Notes: generated from the letters alone by a model not told the origin. Positions 53,615 to 63,300 are shown, numbered from the stretch's first letter. The stretch is DNA of 64,000 nucleotides from Streptomyces roseus (GCF_001044425.1 NZ_LFML01000149.1:1-64000), one strand, 5' to 3'. Program-made: numbers and translations.

Positions 53615-54454
53615 ATGACCGCCTGGCACAACTCGCCGCTGCTCAGCGTGCCCGTGCACGCCCCGGGGCCCGAAGCGCCCTGGTCGCAGGTGGCCGCGGA
53701 CATGACCCGCCGCGGCAACGCCTGCGTCCACACCACCTGGAACGAGTGGCCGGCCGAGCCGGGTTCCCCGGCGGTGCTGCGCGGCCTGCTGGGCCGCGAC
53801 TGGGCCCGCTACCGGGACACGGCCGACGCCACCGCCCGGCACCGCTTCGTCGCTTCCCGGCTGGCGATCCGGTACACGGCCGCCGCCGCGCTCGGCTGCG
53901 GGCCGGCCGAGCTGGACCTCTCGTACAAGCCGGGGGGCCGCCCGTACCTGCGCGGCTTCGACCAGATCGACCTCAGCCTGACGCACACCGACGACCTGAT
54001 CGCGGTCGGCATCAGCCGCAACGGGCGCATCGGCGTCGACACCGAACCCGCCGACCGCAGGCTGTCCTTCGACCTGCTCCAGGACCAGGTCTGCACGCCG
54101 GCCGAGCGCGCCGAGCTCGCGGCGCTCGGGGAGCGCGGGCGGAGCGCCGGCATGCTGCGGCTGTGGACGCTGAAGGAGGCGTACACGAAGGCGCTCGGAC
54201 TGGGGCTGCGGATGGGCTTCGCCGAGTTCGGCTTCGCGACGGCGACCGGCGGCGAGACCGGGCTGCTCACCCCCGACGGCTCGCCCGCCACCCACGGGGA
54301 GTGGGCCTTCGGGACCTACCCGGTGGCCGGGCGCTACCTGCTCAGCGTCGCCTGTCACGACGCCGGGCTGGGCACGTCCCGCGACAGCGCCGTGGCCACG
54401 ATGCTCGACGAGGGTTTCGTCGGGATGGTGTCCTCGCTCCTCGGCCCGGCTTGA
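53615..54454 (+). CDS. Second Sfp-type phosphopantetheinyl transferase
   Basis: The protein has 279 residues. Motifs are YKPGGRPYLRGFDQIDLSLTHTDD (ends given, about 109-132), IGVDTEPADRRL (about 142) and LRLWTLKEAYTKALGLGLRMGF (about 182). The shared WTLKEAY segment shows it is a paralogue of the protein at 30666, but overall the two differ greatly. Two transferases may serve the type II ACP, the tandem ACP and the type I PKS separately. ATG with GGGGGAG upstream. Confidence 0.92.
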   Translation: MTAWHNSPLLSVPVHAPGPEAPWSQVAADMTRRGNACVHTTWNEWPAEPGSPAVLRGLLGRDWARYRDTADATARHRFVASRLAIRYTAAAALGCGPAELDLSYKPGGRPYLRGFDQIDLSLTHTDDLIAVGISRNGRIGVDTEPADRRLSFDLLQDQVCTPAERAELAALGERGRSAGMLRLWTLKEAYTKALGLGLRMGFAEFGFATATGGETGLLTPDGSPATHGEWAFGTYPVAGRYLLSVACHDAGLGTSRDSAVATMLDEGFVGMVSSLLGPA

Positions 54455-54545
54455 TCGGGGCGGCTTGATCGGCCCGGCTTGATCGGCCCGGCTTGGGCGG
54501 GGCTGCTTGGGCGGGCGGCTTGATCAGTGCGGCTTGAACGGGTCG
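54447..54545. repeat. 14-bp tandem repeat array overlapping the PPTase stop codon
   Basis: About seven imperfect copies of CGGCTTGATCGGCC begin at 54447, 54461, 54475, 54489, 54503, 54516 and 54530. The stop codon of the preceding gene lies within the first copy. Confidence 0.75.
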
Positions 54546-54571
54546 GCTGGCCTGAATCACCCCGAAAACTG

Positions 54572-54610
54572 GGCAAGTTCCACATGGAACTTGCCAACTT
54601 CCATGTGGAA
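54572..54610. promoter_or_regulatory. Nested dyads upstream of the second C-like gene
   Basis: A 10-bp perfect inverted repeat (GGCAAGTTCC and its complement) surrounds ACAT at 54572-54595. Part of it (TTCCACATGGAA, 54578) is inverted again as TTCCATGTGGAA at 54599-54610. It can be an operator or a terminator for the preceding gene. Confidence 0.5.
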
Positions 54611-54662
54611 TCAGACAGTCCGATGCCTTAGGCATGTTGTTTGACCAGCTTTTACCTTAGAA

Positions 54663-54680
54663 TTGACTGCGACTTGACTC
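54663..54680 (+). promoter_or_regulatory. SARP-box candidate before the second C-like gene
   Basis: TTGACTG-N4-TTGACTC at 11-bp pitch in an AT-rich stretch, 48-65 bp upstream of the start at 54728. Confidence 0.55.
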
Positions 54681-54727
54681 GTCTTTATCGGAGGCGTTTC
54701 TGCGGCATGCGACGGGGGAGGGAGCGG

Positions 54728-57001
54728 ATGGACGGCGCCATGACGGTGGTGATCGCGCCCGGCTCGCCGCTCGCGCTCGACCTGCTCGGCCCCCTCGACG
54801 CCCCGCTCCTGGCCAATGCCCTCGCCATGGCCGCCCCATGCGGCCCGACCCTGCGCCGGCACACCGCCACCCACCACACGCTCCAGCTGACCTGCCGCCC
54901 CGGTGAACGCCCCGCCGGCCGCCCCGGCCTGGCCGGCCGCCTCGCCGACCTGCTCACCGACCCGGCGGCAGCCGACGGTCACCCCGGCTGGTGGTCCGGC
55001 GTGCTCGCCGCCCTGCCGCAGCAGCCGCCCCCCGGCCGGGCGGAGCACCCGGCCGGGGCCGCCGCCGGGCTGCCCGCCTCCGCCCGCCAGCGCGAGGTGC
55101 TGCTCGACGCCATGACCGCCCCGCCCGGAGCACAGCTCCACCTCGGCCAGCTGCACCTCCGCTGGTACGGACCGCTGGACCGGACCCGGTTCGACGCGGC
55201 CTGGCAGGCGGTCTGCGACCGCGAGGCCGTGCTGCGCGCCGCGTTCGCCCCCGGTCCCGGCCGGGGCGGCAGCGGGCCCGTCGTCACCGTGGCCGAGCGG
55301 GCGGAGATCGGGGTGCGCCACGATCCGTACGAGCCGGAGGGCGCGGGCGCCGGCGCGGCCGGCGGCGCGAGCGCGGGTGCGGCCGCCTGGGCCGCCGTGC
55401 TCCGCAGCGAGCGCGAGCAGCCCTTCGACCTCGGCCGGCCCGGCCCGTTGCGGGTCCGCCGCGTCGACGGGGAGTCCGGAGCCCACGGCCCCGACGCCCG
55501 GATCGTCCTGACGTACCACCAGGCCCTGCTCGACGCCCCGAGCGCGCAGCTGCTGCTGCGGTCCTTCCTGCGGGCCTACGCGGCCGAAGGCCGTCCGGCG
55601 GGCGGCGAGCGCCGCCCGGCACTGCCCGACCACCTGCGCTGGCTGGCCGCCCGGGACCCGGCTGCGGCCCGCGAGTTCTGGAACCGGGCGGCCCCGCCGG
55701 CCGGGGCCCGTACGCTCCCCGCGGTGCCGGGGACGGGACCGCTGCCGGCTCCGGTGCCCGCCGCGGCCTCGGGCGAGGGCGACGGCGGTTACGGCCGCGC
55801 CGTGGAACGGCTCAACCCCACCGAGGCCCTGCGGCTGCGGGGGTGGGCGGCCGCGCGCGGGGTCGCGGAGAGCACTGCCCTGCACGCCGCCTGGGCCCTC
55901 CAACTGCACCGGGCGGCTTCGTCGGCCCCCGGTACCGCCGAGCCCCTCACCGTCGCCTTCGGCGTGAGCGTCTCGGGGCGGGGCATAGCCCTCGAAGGCG
56001 CCGACCGGCTGCCCGGCCCGCTCGCCAACCCGCTCCCGCTCTCCGTCGACGTGGACCCGGCGGCCCCGCTGGCCCGGCTGTTGACCGACCTCCGGGACCG
56101 GGCGCTGGGTCTGGCCGCGTACGAGTGGAACTCGGCCGGGCAGATCGGGGAGTGGACGGGCCGGAAGTGGACGGGCCGGGAGGACATGCGCCGGGAGGAG
56201 ACGGGCGGCCTGGAGACGGGCCGCGCGGAGACGGGCCCGCAGCCGCCGCGGATCGAATCGCTGATCACCTTCGACCGGGTGTCCGCCCGCCCCGCGGCGG
56301 GCGGCCCCGCCGATCCGCTCGACCGGGAACTGGCCGAGGCCGATGTGCGCGTGAGCCCCCCGGAGCCCGTCGAGGCCTACACGGGCCTGCCGTTCGCCCT
56401 CACCGCACGCCACGACCGCGCGGGCGGCCTGGTCCTGACCGCCGACAGCGACCGGACCCGCCTCGCCGACGCCGAAGCGGCCCGGATCCTCGCCCAGACC
56501 GCCCTGCTGCTGCGCGAGCTCCCGGAGGCCGACCTCCACCGCGCCACCGTCGCCGACGCCCTGACACTGCTCGACGGGCTGCCGCTGCCGCGCGCGGTGG
56601 CCGGACCGTACGGGGCCGCGCCGCGGCTCGTCACCTTGCGCCCCGCCGCTTACCCCGGCGCCGGGACGGTGCTGCTCGTACCGCCCCCGGACGCTCCGCC
56701 GGACTGCTACGCCCCGGTGGCGCGGGCCCACCGGGGGTTGCAGGCGCTGGTCACCCTCGACGCCCCGGCCGACGCCGCGGCCGCCCTCGCGGCGCTGCGG
56801 CCGGTCCTCGCCGCGGGCGAACCCCTGCTGCTGGGCTGCTTCTCCGGCGGCGGAGCCGTCGCGTACGAGGTGGCCGAGCGGATCGGGGCCCACGGCTGGC
56901 GCGCCCCGCTGGTCTCGATCGGCGGCACCGCCGACGGCGGGCCGGCCTCGGTCCGGGACCTCTCCCGCGCCCTGTGGGCGGCCACCCGCCAGGATTCCTG
57001 A
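54728..57001 (+). CDS. Condensation-domain protein with truncated thioesterase-like tail (B)
   Basis: The protein has 757 residues. A unique N-terminal region (1-115) precedes a condensation domain that opens LPASARQREVLLDAM as in the paralogue at 47985. Here HHxxxDG reads YHQALLDAPS: the catalytic second His is Gln265 and the Gly is Ala, so the usual chemistry should be lost. The thioesterase-like tail keeps a Ser (Ser706 in LLLGCFSGGGAVAYEVAERIG) but ends about 50 residues later, before the usual acid and His. ATG at 54728 follows GGGAGGGAG. The two paralogues may form a heterodimer of active and structural subunits. Confidence 0.84.
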   Translation: MDGAMTVVIAPGSPLALDLLGPLDAPLLANALAMAAPCGPTLRRHTATHHTLQLTCRPGERPAGRPGLAGRLADLLTDPAAADGHPGWWSGVLAALPQQPPPGRAEHPAGAAAGLPASARQREVLLDAMTAPPGAQLHLGQLHLRWYGPLDRTRFDAAWQAVCDREAVLRAAFAPGPGRGGSGPVVTVAERAEIGVRHDPYEPEGAGAGAAGGASAGAAAWAAVLRSEREQPFDLGRPGPLRVRRVDGESGAHGPDARIVLTYHQALLDAPSAQLLLRSFLRAYAAEGRPAGGERRPALPDHLRWLAARDPAAAREFWNRAAPPAGARTLPAVPGTGPLPAPVPAAASGEGDGGYGRAVERLNPTEALRLRGWAAARGVAESTALHAAWALQLHRAASSAPGTAEPLTVAFGVSVSGRGIALEGADRLPGPLANPLPLSVDVDPAAPLARLLTDLRDRALGLAAYEWNSAGQIGEWTGRKWTGREDMRREETGGLETGRAETGPQPPRIESLITFDRVSARPAAGGPADPLDRELAEADVRVSPPEPVEAYTGLPFALTARHDRAGGLVLTADSDRTRLADAEAARILAQTALLLRELPEADLHRATVADALTLLDGLPLPRAVAGPYGAAPRLVTLRPAAYPGAGTVLLVPPPDAPPDCYAPVARAHRGLQALVTLDAPADAAAALAALRPVLAAGEPLLLGCFSGGGAVAYEVAERIGAHGWRAPLVSIGGTADGGPASVRDLSRALWAATRQDS

Positions 57002-57073
57002 CCGTTCCCGGGGGTTTCCGGCCGTCCCCGACCGTTGTGGACCGCCCCCGTTGTCGGCCCTTTCAGGCGAGGC

Positions 57074-58237
57074 TCAGCGGCACAGGGCCGTGTCCACGAG
57101 GTGCTCGAAGCGCTTCATGGCAGCCTCGTCCGCGGGCCTGGCCGTCACCGCGACGGCGGCGGCGCGGCCGGTGTCGGTGACCCCGCCCCGGGTCTCGTAG
57201 CCCGGGAAGCTGCCGCCGTGGCCCCAGAAGACGTCGCCGCACGACAGCGGCGTGCTCACGAGCCCCAGTCCGTAGCGCGCGCGGGGGTCGAAGGGGTACC
57301 CGGCGGGGACGGTGGTGCGCATCTGGGCGAGCTGGGCGCGCGGCAGCAGGCCGCCGCCCAGGAGTTCGGTGAAGAACCGGTTGAGGTCGGAGTTGGTGGA
57401 GATCATCTGGCCCGCTGCCCAGCCCCAGGAGGGATCCGTCTCGGTGACGTCGCTCAGTGGCGCGTCCGCCGAGTCGCGGTAGTAGCCACGGGGGTGGGGC
57501 TCGCGGATGGTCGCGTCACCGGGGGCGGGGAAATAGGTGTGGCGCAGCCCGATGCGCTGGATGATGCGCCGGTCCAGCTCCTCGGAGAGGGGGTGGCCGG
57601 TGACCTCCTCCACGATCAGGCCGGCCAGGACGTAGTTCGTATTGCTGTACGCCCATCGCGCGCCGGGGGCGAAGTCGGCCTCGTAGCGGAGGGCGAAGCC
57701 GACGAGCTCGCGGGGCGTGTAGTACCGGGGCACGAGGTCCGCCCGGGTGTAGTCGGGCAGTCCGCTGGTCTGCTGGAGGAGCTCGCGGACCTTGATCTTG
57801 CGGCCGTCGATGCCCTTCCCGCGCACGAGGCCCGGCAGGTAGGTGTCGACCGGGGCGTCGAGGCGGATCCTTCCCTCGCCGACCAGCTGCAGGACGGCCA
57901 CCGCGGTGAAGGTCTTGGTGTTGCTGCCGACCCGCACCTGGCCGTCTCTGGGCACCTGCGAGCCGGTGGCCAGGTCGCCGACGCCCGCCGTGTACGTACG
58001 GGTGCGGCCCGCGGGGTCGGTGACGCTCGCCAGCGCGGCGGGCAGGCCGTCGTCGTGCACCAGCGCCTCCAGCCCCTGCCGCACGGGATCCGGCCGGGCG
58101 GCGGCGGACGCGACGGGTGGCGCGGCGGCGCCTGTTGCCAGGACGCAGACGGCCAGGGCGGCCGCGGCGGCTGCGGCGGCTGCGCGCCGGCGACGCGGCA
58201 GCGGACGGACGTGTGACGGTGGTTCCAGCTCGGGCAC
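57074..58237 (-). CDS. Secreted serine beta-lactamase/D-Ala-D-Ala carboxypeptidase family protein
   Basis: The protein has 387 residues. An Arg-rich N-terminus and an Ala-rich hydrophobic stretch (about 17-45) form a Sec signal peptide ending near ASA. Class C-type motifs are SxxK as SNTK (105-108), YxN as YSNTNYVLAG (about 194) and HxG as WGHGGSFPG (about 335). Such enzymes are DD-peptidases or esterases, sometimes acting on natural products. It faces the C-like gene with a 72-bp gap. A role in the cluster is possible, not shown. Confidence 0.9.
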   Translation of the reverse strand: MPELEPPSHVRPLPRRRRAAAAAAAAALAVCVLATGAAAPPVASAAARPDPVRQGLEALVHDDGLPAALASVTDPAGRTRTYTAGVGDLATGSQVPRDGQVRVGSNTKTFTAVAVLQLVGEGRIRLDAPVDTYLPGLVRGKGIDGRKIKVRELLQQTSGLPDYTRADLVPRYYTPRELVGFALRYEADFAPGARWAYSNTNYVLAGLIVEEVTGHPLSEELDRRIIQRIGLRHTYFPAPGDATIREPHPRGYYRDSADAPLSDVTETDPSWGWAAGQMISTNSDLNRFFTELLGGGLLPRAQLAQMRTTVPAGYPFDPRARYGLGLVSTPLSCGDVFWGHGGSFPGYETRGGVTDTGRAAAVAVTARPADEAAMKRFEHLVDTALCR

Positions 58238-58477
58238 GGGCCAACTCCTGCGGAATCATCGGAAAACCGGCGTTGTCTACCGGCCCCAGCATGTCCGCGT
58301 GCGACCGGGCGCGACGATCCCGCCACCCACCCTGCTCCCCGTGGGGCCAACCCCCCGGCGCACGTGGGGGATAACCCGTTCGGGGGTACGGCGCGCGGGC
58401 GGGTGGAGGGGATCTGCCAGGGTGGTGGGTCAGGTGGACCTTCACGGTCCTGTTGTTGATTGCGAGAGGGGAACGTC

Positions 58478-58684
58478 ATGACCGAGGCCGAACTCAAGGA
58501 CCTGTTCGACGAGATCGACGCGGACGGCGACGGGCGGATCAGCATCGGCGAGCTGGCGCAGCGTTTCAAGGCGGAGGGCGGCCAGGGGCACCTGCGGGAG
58601 AACGTGAAGGAGGTCATGGACCAGGCCGACGCCAACCGCGACGGGGTCCTCGACTTCGCGGAGTTCCAGACTCTGCTGAAGTAA
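58478..58684 (+). CDS. Small EF-hand calcium-binding protein
   Basis: The protein has 68 residues and two EF-hand loops: DADGDGRISIGE (about 13-24) and DANRDGVLDFAE (about 49-60). Each has the Asp/Asn-x-Asp-x-Asp/Asn ligands and a final Glu. It resembles the calmodulin-like small proteins common in Streptomyces. ATG at 58478 follows GAGGGG. A cytoplasmic calcium buffer or sensor is likely. Confidence 0.92.
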   Translation: MTEAELKDLFDEIDADGDGRISIGELAQRFKAEGGQGHLRENVKEVMDQADANRDGVLDFAEFQTLLK

Positions 58685-58710
58685 CGCCTTCGCGCCGGAC
58701 GGCCCGAACA

Positions 58711-58746
58711 GCCCCCGTACGGACCCGGAAGGGTCCGCCCGGGGGC
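58711..58746 (+). terminator. Hairpin after the EF-hand gene
   Basis: Arms of 7 + 7 bp separated by a 2-nt internal mismatch enclose a GGAA tetraloop, 27 bp past the stop. Confidence 0.75.
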
Positions 58747-58805
58747 TGACGTGCTGACGTGCTGGTGTGCCGATGTGCCGATGTGCCGATGTGCCGACGT
58801 ACCGA
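58747..58805. repeat. 8-bp tandem repeats between convergent EF-hand and MFS genes
   Basis: CTGACGTG twice, followed by about five copies of GATGTGCC (the last ones degenerate). No gene lies in this gap. Confidence 0.7.
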
Positions 58806-58807
58806 CG

Positions 58808-60217
58808 CTACGGACGGGGTCGGGGACGGGGTCGCAGCGAGAGGGCGATCAGGAGGGCGGCCGTCGCGAAGGCGGCGCCCGCGGTGAAGCCAGCGGACAT
58901 CGTGTCCGAGAAGTCTTCGTACCCGGCGGACGCGGTCACCATCAGGGCGATGCACAGTGAACCGCCCACCGACTGGAGCGCGTTGAGCACGGAAGCCGCC
59001 GAGCCCAGCTCCTCGGTGCGCAGCCCCGTGGTGGCGAGCACGGTCGGCGGGATCACGCAGAACGCCATGCCCGCCCCGAGCAGGACCAGCGCGGGCAGTA
59101 CACCCGTCAGGTACGCGTCGGCGGGGTCGAGGCGCGACAGCCAGAGGTTCTCGGCGATCAGGGCGGCCGTGCCGATCGCCATCATCGGCTTCGGGCCGAT
59201 GGCCCGTTCCACCCGTACGCCGACACCGGCCATGGCGGCCGTCGTCACCGGCACGGGCAGCAGCCCGAACGCCGCCTCCAGCGGGGAGCAGCCGTGGTGC
59301 TGCTGGAAGAACTGGCTCAGGAAGAAGTACGCCCCGATCAGCCCGCCCGGCAGGACCAGCATGCTCGCGAAGGCCGGCGCCCGGTCCCGGTCGCGGAAGA
59401 GGGCCAGGCGGACGATCGGTTCGGCGGCGCGGCGCTGCGTACCGACGAACACCGACAGCAGCACCAGGGCGGCGAGCAGCGGACCGGCGACGAGGACGTC
59501 GGACCACGGGTGCTCGGCCGCCTGCGACAGCCCGTAGACGAGAGCCGCGGCGCCCAGCGCCGAGAGCAGCGCGCCCCGCAGGTCGAAGCGGCCGCGGATC
59601 CGCTCGGTCTCCGCGATCACGCGCGGGGCGAGCAGCACGATCGTCAGGCCCATCGGGACGTTGAGCAGCAGCACCCAGCGCCAGGAGCCGGCCGAGGTCA
59701 GCGCGCCCGCCAGCAGCAGGCCGCCGGCGGTGGAGGCCGCGCCGACCGCGGTGCAGACGGCGATGGCCCGCTTGCGGGCGGGCCCCTCGGCGAAGGTGCT
59801 GAGCATCAGGACGAACCCGTTGGCCGCGGCGCAGGCGGCGCCCGCGCCCTCCACGGCACGTACGGCGATCAGCAGTTCACCGCCGGGCACCGCGGCCCGG
59901 ACCGCGGCGGCCGCCGTGAACAGCGCCACGCCCGCGACGAAGACCCGGCGCCGCCCGAGGATGTCGCCGGCCCGGCCGCCGAGCAGCAGCAGACCGCCGA
60001 AGGCCAGCAGGTAGGCGCCGATCACCCACGACGCGGCGAGCGCGGAGAGCCCCAGGTCGGCGCGGATGCCGGGGAGCGCGATGTTCATGATGGGGTCGTC
60101 GAGCTGGATCATCGCGTTGCAGCCCGCGATGACCGCGAGCGCGACGCCCTGCCGCGCACGGCGCGGGGCCCCCGCCGAAGGGGCCGAGGCGGGGCGCTCG
60201 ATGACGGACGCGGACAT
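58808..60217 (-). CDS. MFS drug efflux transporter (DHA2-type, 14 TM)
   Basis: The protein has 469 residues and about 14 hydrophobic segments. Motif A is seen as GGRAGDILGRRRVF (about 74) and motif C-like sequence GGLLLAGALTSAGSWRWVLLLNVP near 150. It should export a drug-like product by proton antiport, likely self-resistance for this cluster. ATG at 60217 has GGAGG 7 nt upstream; a longer frame from 60322 overlaps the upstream hairpin and is rejected. A SARP-box candidate precedes it. Confidence 0.92.
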   Translation of the reverse strand: MSASVIERPASAPSAGAPRRARQGVALAVIAGCNAMIQLDDPIMNIALPGIRADLGLSALAASWVIGAYLLAFGGLLLLGGRAGDILGRRRVFVAGVALFTAAAAVRAAVPGGELLIAVRAVEGAGAACAAANGFVLMLSTFAEGPARKRAIAVCTAVGAASTAGGLLLAGALTSAGSWRWVLLLNVPMGLTIVLLAPRVIAETERIRGRFDLRGALLSALGAAALVYGLSQAAEHPWSDVLVAGPLLAALVLLSVFVGTQRRAAEPIVRLALFRDRDRAPAFASMLVLPGGLIGAYFFLSQFFQQHHGCSPLEAAFGLLPVPVTTAAMAGVGVRVERAIGPKPMMAIGTAALIAENLWLSRLDPADAYLTGVLPALVLLGAGMAFCVIPPTVLATTGLRTEELGSAASVLNALQSVGGSLCIALMVTASAGYEDFSDTMSAGFTAGAAFATAALLIALSLRPRPRPRP

Positions 60218-60251
60218 GCGCTGCCTCCAGGTGAGGGCGGGAAGCCTTGAC

Positions 60252-60269
60252 GACTTGACGACTTGTCGA
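60252..60269 (-). promoter_or_regulatory. SARP-box candidate before the efflux gene
   Basis: On the minus strand TCGACAA-N4-TCAAGTC at 11-bp pitch, 35-52 bp upstream of the MFS start. GACTTGAC also repeats at 8 bp, so an operator for another regulator is possible. Confidence 0.5.
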
Positions 60270-60322
60270 GGCGAAGCCCTCACCGTCCCAAGCCCCACTG
60301 GAGAAGTGCTGCACTCCGGCAC

Positions 60323-60353
60323 GAGGCCCCCACCACGGGGTGGTGGGGGCCTC
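60323..60353 (-). terminator. Perfect 13-bp hairpin after the type I PKS gene
   Basis: The arms 60323-60335 and 60341-60353 are perfectly complementary around a 5-nt loop. It lies 31 bp past the PKS stop and before the MFS promoter. Confidence 0.85.
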
Positions 60354-60383
60354 TGGTGGCGGGGGCCTGTGGGGGGCGTGGGG

Positions 60384-63300
60384 CTACTGGAAGATCTCCT
60401 CGCCGTCGAGGATGTCGAACAGTTCTTCCGCCGTGGCGGCGCTCAGGTCGTCCTCCGGGGCCTCCGTGCCGAAGAGGAGTTCGCGCAGGTGCGTGGCCAG
60501 CTTGATCGGGGACGGGTAGTCGAAGATCAGGGTCGGAGTCAGGCGGGAGCCGGTGAGGGCGCCCAGGCGGTTGCGGAGCTCCAGGGCCGTCAGCGAGTCG
60601 AAGCCGAGGTCCAGGAAGCCGCGGTCCGCGCGGACCGCGTCCTGGCCCGCGTGGCCGAGTACGGCCGCGGCGTGCGCCCGTACCACGTCCAGCAGTTCCT
60701 GCTCGCGCTCCTTGGCGGGGAGGGCGGACAGGCGCTCCACCAGCGCCGCCGGGTCCGTGCCGCGGCCGGCGGTCCGGGTCGCGGAGCGGGTGGGCTGCGG
60801 GGCGAGGGCCCTCAGGAGCGCCGGGAGGTCCGACCTGGTGCGCAGCGTGACCGTGTCCACGCGGAGCGGGACCAGGGCCGGGCGGCCGCGGGTGTGGGAG
60901 GAGGAGAAGAGGGACAGGGCCTCCTCCACCTCCAGGGCGGGCAGACCGCGGGCCGCCATCAGGCGGACGTCCTCCTCGATGGCTTCGGTGAGGCCCGTCC
61001 GGGTGGCCCAGAGGCCGAACGCCAGGGACTGGGCGGCGAGACCCCGGCCGTGGCGGTGCGTCGCGAGGGCGTCGAGGAAGGTGTTGGCCGCCGCGTAGTT
61101 GGCCTGGCCGGCGGCCAGGGTGAGCCCGCCCGCCGAGGAGATCAGTGTGAACAGGGCCAGCGGCAGGTCGCGCGTCTGCTCGTGGAGGTACCAGGCCGCG
61201 TCGGCCTTGGGGGCGAGGACCCGGTCCAGGCGGTCGGCGTCCATCGTGGCGATCAGGCCGTTGTCGCCCGTGCCCGCCGCGTGCACCACACCGGTGAGCG
61301 GGTGCGCGGCCGGGATCGAGGCCAGGAGCGCGGTGAGGGCGGCCGGGTCACTCACGTCGCACGCCGTGACCGTGATCTCGGCGCCCAGAGCGGTGAGTTC
61401 CGCCGCGAGTTCCGCCGCGCCCTCCGCGTCCGGGCCGCGCCGGCTGGTCAGGAGGAGGTGCCGGGCGCCGTGCCCGGTGACCAGGTGGCGGGCCAGGTGG
61501 GCGCCGATGCCGCCCGTGCCGCCCGTGATCAGGACCGTGCCCTCCGGGTCGAGCGTGCCCGCCGGGTCGAGGACCGTGCCCTCCGGGGCCAGAGGGGGAG
61601 TTCCGGTGGCCGCGTCCGGCACCGGCGCCAGGCGCGGGATCAGGAGGCCCGCCTCGCGCACCGCGCTCTCCGGCTCGGCCGAGGCGATGACCGTCGACAG
61701 GCCCTCGAAGCCCGTACCGCCCGCCGCGAGGTCGGTGAGCTGGATCCGGCCCGGGTTCTCCGCCTGGGCGGCGCGTACGAGACCCCAGACCGGGGCCTGT
61801 ACGACGTCGATGTCCTCCCCGGCGTCGGCGGCCACCGCACCCCGCGTCGCGACGACCAGGGTCGACTGCTCGAACCGCGGGTCGGCCAGCCACTCCTGGA
61901 GGGCGGTGAGGGTCGTGCCCACCGTCGCGCGGACCGCCTGCGGGACGGGGAGCGTGTCGTCGGTCGGCGGGACCGGGAAGACCACCGCGCCCGAGACCGG
62001 GCCGGCGGGCACCTCGTCCCACGTCCGGAACTCGGCTCCGGTGGCCGGGGCGGCAGCGGTCGCCGCACGCCAGGCGATCTCGAACAGCGTGTCCTGCCGT
62101 CCGCCGCCGAGCTGCTCCGCCGAGACCGGGCGGAACGTCAGCGAGCCGATGGAGGCCACCGGGGCGCCGCTGCGGTCCGCGAGGTCCAGCGAGAGGTTGT
62201 TCTCGCCGTGCTTGGTGATCCGCACCCGCAGCGAGGTCGCGCCGACCGCGTGCAGGGACACGTCCGACCAGGAGAAGGGAAGCTCCGTCTGCTCCTCGCC
62301 GGTGACGCCCTCGCCGACCCCGAGCGCGTGCATCGTCGCGTCGAGGAGGGCCGGGTGGATGCCGAAGAGGGCGGCCTCCTCGTGCGCGTCCTCCGGCAGC
62401 TCGATCTCCGCGTAGACCGAGTCGCCCTCGCGCCAGGCGGCCTTGAGCCCCTGGAACACCGGGCCGTAGTCGTAGCCCTGCCGGAAGAGGAGCTCGTACG
62501 CGTCGCTGACGCGCACCTCCTGCGCGCCCTCGGGCGGCCACGCGGCGAGGTCGGCGCCGGCCGCGGCGGGCGCCGTGCCGAGCAGGCCCTCGGCGTGCAG
62601 CAGCCACGGGGTGTCGGGCAGGGCGTCCTGGTGCCGCGAGTGGATGCGGATCGTACGGCGGCCCAGGTCGTCGGGGCCGACGGAGACCTGGAGCGCGACC
62701 CCGCCGCGCTCGGGCAGGACGAGGGGGGCCTGGAGGACGAGCTCCTCCAGCGCCGGATAGCCGACCTGCTGACCGGCGTGCAGGGCGAGTTCGACGAAGC
62801 CGGTGCCGGGCAGCAGCACGGTCCCCAGGACGTCGTGGTCGGCCAGCCAGCGGTGGGTGTCGACGGAGATGCGCCCGGCGAACGTCACCCCGTCCGTGTC
62901 GGGGGAGGGGATGACCGCCCCGAGCAGCGGGTGCCCGGCCGGGGTCAGGCCGAAGGCCGAGGCGTCACCGCCGAGCGGGTTCTCGATGATCCAGTACCGC
63001 TCCCGCTGGAAGGGGTACGTGGGCAGGGCCACCGGCCGGGCCGCGGTGCCCTGGTAGAACGCGGGCCAGTCGACACGCGCGCCCGCCGCGTGCAGGTGCG
63101 CGAGGGCCGTCAGCAGGGTCCGCGACTCGGGGCGGTTCTTGCGCAGCACCGGTTCGATGATCGCGTCGTCCGTGTCCAGCGTCGTGCGGGTGAGCGCGGT
63201 CAGGACCGCGTCGGGGCCCAGTTCGACGAACCGGTTGACCCCCTTCGCCGCGAGATGGCGGACGGCATCGGTGAAGCGGACCGCCTCGCGGACGTGGCGC

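Noticed and set aside
60217-60322. Upstream start of the MFS gene at 60322
   Set aside because: It would add a hydrophilic tail covering the promoter-like repeats; the ATG at 60217 has a strong ribosome site and begins before the first membrane segment.
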